Origin: Sulfuricurvum sp.
GTDB taxonomy: Bacteria; Campylobacterota; Campylobacteria; Campylobacterales; Sulfurimonadaceae
Assembly (NCBI GenBank): GCA_030679635.1
Contig: JAUXSZ010000239.1
Location: forward strand, 1 to 17,572
Length of the DNA stretch: 17,572 bases
Direction of reading: 5' to 3'
Shown here one piece after another: positions 8,143 to 14,698 of the stretch. The notes under the pieces are model-generated. The model had not been told where the DNA came from and did no database searches. It saw nothing but the letters and a program-made list of their open reading frames with translations. Positions within the stretch are counted from its first letter, which is position 1; every line of letters begins with the position of its first letter. A program made the translations under genes and the position numbers.

Positions 8143-8213
8143 ACAGTGGCATAACTTAAAGCGTAAAAATGGATAATATATACGAATTTATTTATCCATC
8201 AAAGGAGTTTATG
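8143..8213 (+). promoter_or_regulatory. leader of the small membrane protein gene, with candidate -10 and short inverted repeat
   Basis: GATAAT at 8172-8177 matches the -10 consensus at 5 of 6 bases but lacks a good -35. It overlaps one arm of an inverted repeat, GGATAA (8171-8176) and TTATCC (8192-8197), separated by 15 bases. A strong AGGAG lies at 8203-8207. The arms could be an operator, but they are short enough to arise by chance. Confidence 0.25.
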
Positions 8214-8411
8214 ATGAAAAGCGATGAACCGAATCTCGAAGATCTCGAGGACTACAATACCCTTAAGGGGGAAAAGAAACGGATTGTTTGGACCGTGATA
8301 CTGATCGGCTTGATTATTGGGGCGCTTTATGTTGCCGCAAAAAGTTATTATGGTGACAGTAACGATTCTATCCCCGTACAAGACGTTATTACTAAAGTAC
8401 CGCTCAAATGA
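8214..8411 (+). CDS. small single-pass membrane protein of unknown function
   Basis: The product is 65 residues if started at ATG 8214, 6 bases after AGGAG; ATG 8211 would be only 3 bases from that site and adds one residue. An acidic head (SDEPNLEDLEDYNTL) is followed by a basic KGEKKR that should stay in the cytoplasm. One helix (IVWTVILIGLIIGALYVAA) is followed by a short periplasmic tail (KSYYGDSNDSIPVQD). It has no cleavable signal site and no recognised domain. It lies 71 bases behind the TonB receptor and 31 bases before the M48 peptidase, all on the same strand. It could be an accessory of the receptor or a small partner of the peptidase; neither is shown. Reading frame, ribosome site and clean topology support a real gene. 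Confidence 0.7.
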   Translation: MKSDEPNLEDLEDYNTLKGEKKRIVWTVILIGLIIGALYVAAKSYYGDSNDSIPVQDVITKVPLK

Positions 8412-8416
8412 TGGTA

Positions 8417-8442
8417 AAATTCCTTTTTTTTAAAGGGAATTT
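8417..8442 (+). promoter_or_regulatory. hairpin that sequesters the M48 gene's ribosome binding site
   Basis: AAATTCCTTTT (8417-8427) pairs with AAAGGGAATTT (8432-8442) over 11 base pairs (one G-U) around a TTTT loop. The right arm contains the only Shine-Dalgarno sequence of the downstream gene (AAAGGGA) and ends directly at its ATG (8443). The left arm starts 5 bases after the stop codon of the small protein gene, so a ribosome terminating there would cover and open it. This is consistent with translational coupling. It is not a terminator, because no T-run follows. Confidence 0.5.
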
Positions 8443-9687
8443 ATGTTAGCAACGATCATCGGACTTTATACCTTCTATATTGTGACACGCCTCTATGTAA
8501 GCGTAATGCAGATTGGTTATATCAACCAAGTCAAACGAAAAGGGGCCGTGTTGCTGGGTGAGCGGGAGTATCTTGATGCGGCAAATTATGCCGTGGCAAA
8601 AGAGAAACTTTCGATGGCAGAAGCGATGGTGGAATATGCCCTATTCTTTGTCTGGATGGGGGGGATGCTTGCGTGGTTTGACGAGAGCTTGATGAGCCAA
8701 AACCCTTTGCTTCATACGCTTTACGCTGTACTCGGATTGATTTTCATCAACAGTATTGTTATGCTCCCATTCGGATGGATTGCCAAATTCAAAATCGATG
8801 CCCAATACGGGTTTAACCGCTCAACCATCGCTCAATTTATCAAAGACACCCTTATCGGAACGCTGTTGACGATTGTCATTGGAGGCTTGATTGTTTGGGG
8901 AGTTGCTGCGATTATCAATGCAAGCGAGCTATGGTGGTTGTGGAGCTTTTGCTTTATTTTCGGCGTTGTGGTGGCGCTCAATATGTTTTTCCCCACGATA
9001 CGGGCCCTCTTTTTTGACAAAGTGACACCGCTGGATAACCCCCAGTTGCAAGAGCAGATTGCCTCGCTGATGGCCAAAACAGGGTTTGTGAGCAGCGGTG
9101 TATTTGTGAGTGATGCGAGCAAGCGTGATGCGAGGCTCAACGCCTATTTCGGCGGTTTGGGAAAAGCAAAACGGGTCGTACTGTTTGATACCTTGCTTCA
9201 AAAATTGACTCCACAAGAGCTGATCGCCGTCTTGGGACACGAACTGGGCCATTTTGCCCATGGCGATTTGTACAAAAACATCGCGATGGTCGGGGTGATG
9301 CTTTTTGGGATGTTTGCGGCGTTTGGGAATCTTCCCCAATCGCTTTATTCGGAGATTGGCGTCCCCGCATCCCCACATATTATGATGATGCTCTTTATTC
9401 TCCTTTTGCCGATGGTGAGTTTTTTCATGATGCCTTTGATGGGATTGATCAGCCGTCACAACGAATACGAGGCCGATCGTACGGGGGCGGAACTCGGCGG
9501 CGCTGAGCATTTGGTATCGGCATTGACAAAATTGGTGAGCGAAAACAAAAGCTTTCCTCTCTCGCATCCGGTGTACCGTTTTTTCCATACGACCCATCCT
9601 CCGGTCATCGAGCGGTTGCGCGTATTAGGCTCGGATGTAGCTGCGGACGTAACGGAAGGGTTTACGGATCCATGTCCAGTACTCTAA
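8443..9687 (+). CDS. M48 family metallopeptidase (Ste24/CAAX-protease-like, membrane)
   Basis: This 414-residue integral-membrane zinc protease has the catalytic motif VLGHELGH, with zinc ligands H266 and H270 and catalytic E267. The third ligand is E341 in NEYEADRTGAELGG, and the C-terminal HPVYRFFHTTHPPVIERL block is typical of Ste24-type enzymes. Hydrophobic segments lie near residues 1-20, 62-80, 92-112, 138-158, 163-183, 280-297 and 312-335, enclosing the active site in the membrane as in Ste24. Bacterial members degrade or clip misfolded membrane proteins; the precise substrate is unknown. The family is distinct from shorter HtpX (about 290 residues). Its last 16 bases overlap prmC in another frame. 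A hairpin covers its ribosome site. All key residues are present, so it should be active. Confidence 0.92.
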   Translation: MLATIIGLYTFYIVTRLYVSVMQIGYINQVKRKGAVLLGEREYLDAANYAVAKEKLSMAEAMVEYALFFVWMGGMLAWFDESLMSQNPLLHTLYAVLGLIFINSIVMLPFGWIAKFKIDAQYGFNRSTIAQFIKDTLIGTLLTIVIGGLIVWGVAAIINASELWWLWSFCFIFGVVVALNMFFPTIRALFFDKVTPLDNPQLQEQIASLMAKTGFVSSGVFVSDASKRDARLNAYFGGLGKAKRVVLFDTLLQKLTPQELIAVLGHELGHFAHGDLYKNIAMVGVMLFGMFAAFGNLPQSLYSEIGVPASPHIMMMLFILLLPMVSFFMMPLMGLISRHNEYEADRTGAELGGAEHLVSALTKLVSENKSFPLSHPVYRFFHTTHPPVIERLRVLGSDVAADVTEGFTDPCPVL

Positions 9688-10505
9688 AAGAACTGCATAA
9701 CGAGATCACCGAAAAATTATCGGGGGTCGTCGAATTTCCGCGCCGTGAAGCGGAGCTGCTGTTGATGGCCTATCTCGAGCGGGATCAACTCTATTTTATT
9801 ACCCATCAAGAGGTTCTGGTTAACGGGCGAGATTCTCGCCTTTTGGAGTGGATTGAGCGTCGTTCTCGCAATGAGCCTCTCGAATACCTGACACATTGCG
9901 TCAGTTTTTACAGCAGGGAGTTTTACATTGACGAGGGGGCGCTGATTCCCCGTCCTGAAACAGAGCTCTTGATTGATGAAGTTCTGGCGTCGGTTAATCC
10001 TGATGAGGCACTAACGATCGTCGAAGTGGGTACGGGAAGCGGCATCATCTCAATACTCTTGGCCCTACATATGCCCAATGCCCGTTTCATTGCTGTGGAT
10101 ATCTCTCCTAGAGCGCTGAGCGTGGCTCGCCGTAACATTGAGGCGTTTGGTGTTAGTGATCGGATTGAACTGCGTGAGGGGGATCTGCTTGGCTGTGTGA
10201 ATGAAAAAATAGATCTGCTCGTCTCCAACCCCCCTTACATCGCTCAGGACGCCTCTTTGGAGGAGAATCTCTCGTATGAGCCACAAAATGCACTCTTTGG
10301 CGGTACGATCGGCGATGAGATTATTTGTCGGTTAATAGACGAAGTCTATCGCCGAAAAATTCCCCTATTCGCCTGTGAAATGGGATACGATCAGCGTCTC
10401 AAAGTACAAGAGTATCTTAAATCTTTTGCGGTACAATCTCTGAAATTCTACCTCGATTTGGCCTCCTTTGATCGAGGATTTATAGTAAAGGCAAACCATG
10501 AATAA
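9672..10505 (+). CDS. prmC: peptide chain release factor N5-glutamine methyltransferase PrmC
   Basis: This 277-residue cytoplasmic enzyme methylates the glutamine of the GGQ motif in release factors RF1 and RF2, using S-adenosylmethionine, which helps translation termination. The N-terminal helical domain is followed by IPRPETE (residues 92-98), the SAM-binding loop EVGTGSG (118-124), the acidic end of strand 2 (AVDIS, D143) and the NPPY catalytic motif (186-189) that holds the target glutamine. Length agrees with E. coli PrmC (277). The ATG lies inside the end of the M48 gene (16-base overlap). AAGGG lies about 13 bases upstream, so coupling to the upstream gene is likely. The last 8 bases overlap the next gene. 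Confidence 0.95.
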   Translation: MSSTLKELHNEITEKLSGVVEFPRREAELLLMAYLERDQLYFITHQEVLVNGRDSRLLEWIERRSRNEPLEYLTHCVSFYSREFYIDEGALIPRPETELLIDEVLASVNPDEALTIVEVGTGSGIISILLALHMPNARFIAVDISPRALSVARRNIEAFGVSDRIELREGDLLGCVNEKIDLLVSNPPYIAQDASLEENLSYEPQNALFGGTIGDEIICRLIDEVYRRKIPLFACEMGYDQRLKVQEYLKSFAVQSLKFYLDLASFDRGFIVKANHE

Positions 10506-10980
10506 AAAAGCCATCATTGATATTTTCTATTTGCTCGCCATGGGCATGACGATTGGTGCAGTTCTGATTTTAGGAGCATTTGTAGCGGCAGTGGTTTTTC
10601 ACTCCGAGATGTTTTTGAGCATACCTATCCTCTCTCGTTATGAAGAGGGAAAACTCATGGGGGAAATCTTCCGCCGTTTTAGCTACTGGGCGTATAGTAT
10701 GGCGGCAATCATTGCTGTGTATGAAATTTCCCGCTACAAAGTGATGCAAATCGATAAGATTTCAATACTGAGTGCATTGGGTGCGATCGGTACCTTGCTC
10801 CTGTTTAGTGCCGTCTATACCCCTAAAATGTTGGAGTTCCAGCAGCAAGGGGAAATGGTGATGATGAATAACGCATTTGAATCGCTGCACAAAGCGAGCG
10901 AAATTGATTTTAAAATTTTGTTAGTGATGTTGACAATCCTCTTCGGCCGCCGCGCCTATCTGATGGTGGTTAAGCGATGA
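10498..10980 (+). CDS. DUF4149-like four-helix membrane protein
   Basis: This 160-residue protein has four predicted membrane helices near residues 11-36, 64-80, 89-107 and 136-152. The GMTIGAVLILGAFVAAVVF helix, the LSRYEEGKLMGEIFRRF loop and the YTPKML..QQQGE.VMMNN..F..LH segment resemble the DUF4149 (TMEM205-like) family, whose biochemical role is not settled. The loop between helices 3 and 4 is periplasmic or cytoplasmic depending on the unproven topology. It overlaps prmC by 8 bases and the MlaF-type ATPase gene by 4 bases (ATGA), so it is made together with both. A weak AAAGGC site precedes the ATG. It is too short and differently arranged to be an MlaE permease, but its junction with the ATPase suggests a possible link. 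Confidence 0.75.
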   Translation: MNKKAIIDIFYLLAMGMTIGAVLILGAFVAAVVFHSEMFLSIPILSRYEEGKLMGEIFRRFSYWAYSMAAIIAVYEISRYKVMQIDKISILSALGAIGTLLLFSAVYTPKMLEFQQQGEMVMMNNAFESLHKASEIDFKILLVMLTILFGRRAYLMVVKR

Positions 10981-11729
10981 TTATTTTTGAAAATGTCACC
11001 AAAAGCTTCGGAAAACGAGAAATTCTGCGCGGCGTCAATTTAGAGATCGAGCAGGGAAAAACAACGGTTATTTTTGGCGTATCGGGCGGCGGTAAATCGA
11101 CGATCATCAAACACATGGTGGGATTGCTACAGCCCGATAGCGGAACGATAAGCTATAAAGGGACGCGGATGGATCATGCTGATGAGACGACGTTGCGAGA
11201 AATCCGTAAAAAAATAGGATTTCTCTTCCAAAGCGGTGCGTTGTTTGACAGTATGAACATCCGGGATAACGTCGCATTTCCAATGATCGAGCATCAGAAT
11301 CTCACCAAGGGTGAACTGGATTTTAAAATCGATGAGAAGCTTACGATGGTAGGGCTTGATCCTTCTGTCGTCAAATCTCTTTTCCCCGAGGAACTCAGCG
11401 GTGGGATGCGCAAACGCGTAGGTTTGGCACGTACCCTAGCCCTTGAGCCCGAAGTTATTTTGTACGATGAGCCAACCTCGGGCCTTGATCCCGTAACGAG
11501 CGACTTTATCACCAAGATGATCTGCCGTCTGCGCGATGAGATCGGTATGACCTCGGTGCTTATCAGTCACGACATTTCGGAAAGTTTCAAAGCAGGGGAT
11601 AATTACGCGATGCTGTTTGACGGGGTTATCGTCGAAGCAGGGGACAAAGAGACTTTTCAAAACTCAACCAACGAAGTCGTTCAGCAGTTTATTCATGCGC
11701 GCTCCGAAGGTCCGATCGCGTTTCATTAG
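10977..11729 (+). CDS. mlaF: MlaF-type ABC transporter ATP-binding protein (lipid transport)
   Basis: This 250-residue ATPase has complete motifs: Walker A GVSGGGKST (residues 34-42), Q85, signature LSGGM (140-144), Walker B ILYDEP with E165, D-loop SGLDP and H198. The GVSGGGKST, LSGGMRKRVGLARTLALEPE and YDEPTSGLDPVTS wordings are characteristic of MlaF/Ttg2A. This ATPase powers MlaE/MlaD in moving phospholipids between inner and outer membrane. No mlaE, mlaD or mlaB follows: the gene ends in a palindromic spacer facing a convergent operon. Either the partners are elsewhere on the chromosome or the ATPase serves a different membrane partner. It overlaps the DUF4149-like gene by ATGA. The family call is strong; the partner is an open question. 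Confidence 0.9.
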   Translation: MIIFENVTKSFGKREILRGVNLEIEQGKTTVIFGVSGGGKSTIIKHMVGLLQPDSGTISYKGTRMDHADETTLREIRKKIGFLFQSGALFDSMNIRDNVAFPMIEHQNLTKGELDFKIDEKLTMVGLDPSVVKSLFPEELSGGMRKRVGLARTLALEPEVILYDEPTSGLDPVTSDFITKMICRLRDEIGMTSVLISHDISESFKAGDNYAMLFDGVIVEAGDKETFQNSTNEVVQQFIHARSEGPIAFH

Positions 11730-11737
11730 ATGCTAAC

Positions 11738-11763
11738 GCTAAATCCAACGCGTTGGATTTAGC
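11738..11763. repeat. perfect 26-base palindrome between convergent operons
   Basis: The 13 bases GCTAAATCCAACG (11738-11750) are followed immediately by their exact reverse complement (11751-11763), centred on AACGCGTT. It starts 9 bases after the mlaF stop. It can form a long hairpin in transcripts from either side, so it may end transcription or stabilise 3' ends, but no T-run follows for a standard intrinsic terminator. A perfect dyad can also be a protein binding site or part of a dispersed repeat. Confidence 0.75.
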
Positions 11764-11816
11764 TACGTTAACACTGTGTTTTGTTCAGCACAAAGCTCAC
11801 GTGCAGCAAGCCGCAC
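11764..11816. repeat. further small hairpins in the convergent spacer
   Basis: Behind the long palindrome lie AACA/TGTT (11770-11773 with 11777-11780), TTTGT/ACAAA (11780-11784 with 11790-11794, loop TCAGC) and GTGC/GCAC (11801-11804 with 11813-11816). Together with the palindrome they fill most of the 102 bases between mlaF and the J-domain gene with dyad symmetry. No reading frame is supported here. A dispersed intergenic repeat or bidirectional terminator zone is the likely explanation. Confidence 0.4.
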
Positions 11817-11831
11817 TTGAAATGCTAATCC

Positions 11832-12122
11832 CTATCTTCCTCCAAACTTCTTGGTCCACCACTCTTGCGGGGTGATGGTTTTATCTTTTAAAAAATTTTC
11901 ATCAAAATTGTATTCGTATTTCGCGCAGTATTCGAGGATGGTGGCATACGCTTCGTTGATTTGTGTGCTCATAACATGAGCCGTTTGGGGGTCATCGGGG
12001 TGTTTGTCGGGATGCCATTTTTGCATCATCATTTTATATCGGGATTTGATTTCAGAAAGGGTGACTTTATCGCTCAGGCCAAGGAGCGTTTTGGCCTTGA
12101 TAAGCGTATCAAAAGAGAGCAT
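11832..12122 (-). CDS. short J-domain (DnaJ-type) co-chaperone protein
   Basis: The 96 residues are essentially one J domain plus a short tail. Helix II (SEIKSRYKMMMQKW) leads into the HPD tripeptide (residues 37-39) that stimulates Hsp70 ATPase. A helix III with QINEAYATILEYC follows. The tail FLKDKTITPQEWWTKKFGGR is aromatic and basic. There is no Gly/Phe region, zinc finger or substrate-binding part, so it is a class III J-protein that recruits DnaK to a specific client rather than a general DnaJ. It starts 12 bases after the ftsZ stop. The region before its ATG (ACTTCCCTTTTCC) has no ribosome site, so translation likely depends on ftsZ. Being fourth in the division operon suggests, but does not prove, a link with FtsZ or FtsA. 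Confidence 0.88.
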   Translation of the reverse strand: MLSFDTLIKAKTLLGLSDKVTLSEIKSRYKMMMQKWHPDKHPDDPQTAHVMSTQINEAYATILEYCAKYEYNFDENFLKDKTITPQEWWTKKFGGR

Positions 12123-12134
12123 GGAAAAGGGAAG

Positions 12135-13262
12135 TTAGTCTTTTTGCTGACGCATAAACGTCGGTACATCCAAGAAGTCTTCGCTGTAATCACCGTTAGA
12201 GACCATAGCCGCACGAACGACAACACGAGGCTTAGCCGAAGCTGCTTCTTTGTTTTCAAATTCGCAGTTATTGATTCCCATAGAGGCTTTTTTCTCAAAA
12301 CCGGTAGCAACCAATGTTATACGAATGAAATCAAGGGCAAGATTTTCATCGGTTGTTGTACCGAAAATAACTTCAGCACTTTCATCCACACTTTTTTGAA
12401 CGACTTCCATAGCGGCGCTGAGTTCCATAAAAGGAAATTCAGGGTGCATGTTGAAATGGACCAACACCCCAAGGGCGCCGTTGATAGACATATTGTCAAG
12501 CAATGGAGATTCGATCGCATTTTTGATCGCTTCATACGCCGCGTTATCCCCTTTGTATTCGCCGACGCCCATAAGGGCAAGTCCTCGATGACTCATAACG
12601 GTTCGTAAGTCAGCGAAGTCGAGGTTAATGTCATTTTCACCGCTGGCTAAGATGACACCCGATGTACCGCTAACAGCACGAGCAAGTACACTGTCGACGA
12701 TTTTGAAGCTGTCTTTGATTCCAAGCTTCGGATCAATGATTGAGAGCAACTTATCGTTAGGGATCACGACGATCGAATCCGATTCATTTTTAAGTTCTTC
12801 AAGCCCCTCTTCAGCAAGTTTGAGACGTTTACGCCCCTCAAAAGAGAACGGTTTAGTGACAACAGCAATGGTCAACGCACCGATTTCTTTAGCGATTTTT
12901 GCGATAATAGGGGCAGCACCCGTTCCTGTTCCTCCACCCAAACCGGCAGCAACAAAAACGATATCAGCACCATCAAGTGCACGACGAAGGTCTTCGTAAC
13001 TCTCTATTGCCGATTCTTTTCCTACTTCAGGTTTCATCCCGGCACCCAACCCTTTGGTGAGCTTGGCACCCAATTGAATCTTGATAGCGGCTGATCCTTG
13101 CTCCAACACTTGTGCATCGGTGTTTGCAATGATAAGTTCAATTCCCGGAATTTGCTCTTTAAGCATATAGCCGATCATGTTCCCGCCGCCGCCGCCGACA
13201 CCGACTGCTACAATCCGTGCCCCCGTTAACGTAGATGATTCGTTGATTGAAAATGGTTCCAT
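12135..13262 (-). CDS. ftsZ: cell division protein FtsZ
   Basis: This 375-residue bacterial tubulin polymerises with GTP into the Z-ring that organises division at midcell. The N-terminal domain contains GVGGGGGN (21-28) and the tubulin signature GGGTGTG (109-115). The T7 loop, NLDFADLRTV with N213, D215 and D218, completes GTP hydrolysis across the polymer interface. A short variable linker (about 335-362) is followed by the conserved C-terminal peptide DFLDVPTFMRQ, which binds FtsA. Length is normal for FtsZ. The start has AAGGAG 7 bases upstream. It lies 18 bases after the ftsA stop on the same strand. Confidence 0.98.
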   Translation of the reverse strand: MEPFSINESSTLTGARIVAVGVGGGGGNMIGYMLKEQIPGIELIIANTDAQVLEQGSAAIKIQLGAKLTKGLGAGMKPEVGKESAIESYEDLRRALDGADIVFVAAGLGGGTGTGAAPIIAKIAKEIGALTIAVVTKPFSFEGRKRLKLAEEGLEELKNESDSIVVIPNDKLLSIIDPKLGIKDSFKIVDSVLARAVSGTSGVILASGENDINLDFADLRTVMSHRGLALMGVGEYKGDNAAYEAIKNAIESPLLDNMSINGALGVLVHFNMHPEFPFMELSAAMEVVQKSVDESAEVIFGTTTDENLALDFIRITLVATGFEKKASMGINNCEFENKEAASAKPRVVVRAAMVSNGDYSEDFLDVPTFMRQQKD

Positions 13263-13280
13263 ACTTGCTCCTTGATATGT

Positions 13281-14696
13281 TTAAAATAATTGAGTTGCCC
13301 AGTTCCAAAACTTGGAAATCGGGTTAGGTTCTTCGTCTTTACTGTGTGAGTTTGATCCAATATTGACCATCTTGGAAGGTTCACTTCTCTGGGTAGGCTC
13401 ACTTTTTGGAACGCTGTTTTTCTGTGTTGCGGTAGATGATGGTTTTGGAAACGGTGTTGGCTCAAGATCTACCATCTCCTCTTCCATAACAGGTGCCTCA
13501 TAATGGATCGCTTCTTCACTAGCATGACGCATCCGTTTGTTGACATCAATTTCATACGGGGTGTATCCGCCGGCAGAGTATTTGATGAGTCCAACGGCGC
13601 CTGAATACGAAGGATCACGAAGGGTATCAAACAATCCACCCATGTCGGATGGCTTAGCAAGACGTACCGGCATGTTATCGAGAATTGCTACGGCGAGTTC
13701 ACGAAGACCTTCGATTTTGGTAAATCCACCGGTGAGGACAATCCCTGCTCCCATGTGATCTTTGAGGCCGCTTTTCTCTATCGACTGAGCGATGATCATA
13801 AGAGTCTCTTCTACGCGTGCGTAGATAACGTTATGGACCACTTCAAGGGAGACTTCATGGGTAGAGGTTTCATCCCCAATTACCGGAAGCTCAATTAAGT
13901 CATTGCTTGGAGCATAGAGGGAACCATAGTTCATTTTTACATTGTCAGCGGTTTGCAACGGCGTGTGCAATGCCATGGACAAATCGTTGGTGATGTGGTT
14001 GGAACCTACGCCGAGGAAATCGTTGTAACGGATCGCATGTCCTGAATGGATAACGATGTTACTCGTATTTCCCCCCATATCGACGACGGCTGCCCCCAGC
14101 TCTTTCTCATCCAAATTCAAAACAGCGATTGCCGATGCATAGCCGCTTAGAACAACGCTCTCCACATCAACGCCGGCCGCTTTAACCGCTTTGCGCAGAT
14201 TGTTGAGATTGGATTTTTGTGTAGTAATGATATGGGTTTCTACTTCCAAGCGCGAAGCATTCATCCCAAGAGGATCTTCGATAAAGTCCTGATCGTCTAC
14301 TTTGAAATTATAAGGCAGAGCGTGAAGAACTTCAAATTCGTTAGGGATATTGGCGTTGTAAAGAGAGGTGTGCATGACGCGATTGATCTCTTTGAGCGTT
14401 ATCTCTTTATTGGGGACATTGACGATTCCGCTTGAGTTGATGCTCTTGGTGTATGCGCCGGAAATCGTAACAATGGCCGTTTTGATATCGGTACCTGCAA
14501 CACGTCTCGCATCATTCAATGCACTTTTAATCGACTTAGAGGCAAGTTCTATATTGGTGATACTTCCTTTACGAAGACCTTGTGCTTTGGAAATACCTGC
14601 TCCAATGATCTGAGCACTGTTGTCTTCATCTATTTCCGCGATTATGGCACAGACTTTTGTCGAACCGATATCGATGGCTAAAACCGTTCGTTTCAA
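13281..14696 (-). CDS. ftsA: cell division protein FtsA (TTG start)
   Basis: This 471-residue actin-like protein tethers FtsZ to the inner membrane and recruits later division proteins. Actin-fold nucleotide motifs are seen at AIDIGSTKV (7-15), VVDMGGNTSN (204-213) and GIVLTGGFTKIEGL (318-331). The SHS2/1C domain lies between about residues 85 and 165. After the core a long Pro/Ser/Glu-rich linker (about 396-455) ends in the amphipathic membrane helix PISKFWNWATQLF. E. coli FtsA has 420 residues; the extra length is this linker. Translation starts at TTG: no in-frame ATG or GTG fits, and GAGGGG sits 8 bases before the TTG, within the last codons of the upstream gene, which ends 2 bases earlier. 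The order ppiD-like, ftsA, ftsZ is expected for Campylobacterota. Confidence 0.97.
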   Translation of the reverse strand: MKRTVLAIDIGSTKVCAIIAEIDEDNSAQIIGAGISKAQGLRKGSITNIELASKSIKSALNDARRVAGTDIKTAIVTISGAYTKSINSSGIVNVPNKEITLKEINRVMHTSLYNANIPNEFEVLHALPYNFKVDDQDFIEDPLGMNASRLEVETHIITTQKSNLNNLRKAVKAAGVDVESVVLSGYASAIAVLNLDEKELGAAVVDMGGNTSNIVIHSGHAIRYNDFLGVGSNHITNDLSMALHTPLQTADNVKMNYGSLYAPSNDLIELPVIGDETSTHEVSLEVVHNVIYARVEETLMIIAQSIEKSGLKDHMGAGIVLTGGFTKIEGLRELAVAILDNMPVRLAKPSDMGGLFDTLRDPSYSGAVGLIKYSAGGYTPYEIDVNKRMRHASEEAIHYEAPVMEEEMVDLEPTPFPKPSSTATQKNSVPKSEPTQRSEPSKMVNIGSNSHSKDEEPNPISKFWNWATQLF

Positions 14697-14698
14697 AA

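Noticed and set aside
8169..8213. Upstream ATG at 8169 for the small membrane protein
   Set aside because: It has no ribosome site, while AGGAG lies just before the ATG pair at 8211-8216; the extra residues carry no signal.
8417..8442. Intrinsic terminator before the M48 gene
   Set aside because: The stem is not followed by a T-run but by the start codon; it is better explained as covering the ribosome site.
8929..9597. Minus-strand open frame of 222 codons
   Set aside because: It is antisense to the M48 peptidase catalytic region; His/Gln/Lys-rich, with no domain.
11961..12608. Plus-strand open frame of 215 codons
   Set aside because: It is antisense to ftsZ and the J-domain gene; no family resemblance.
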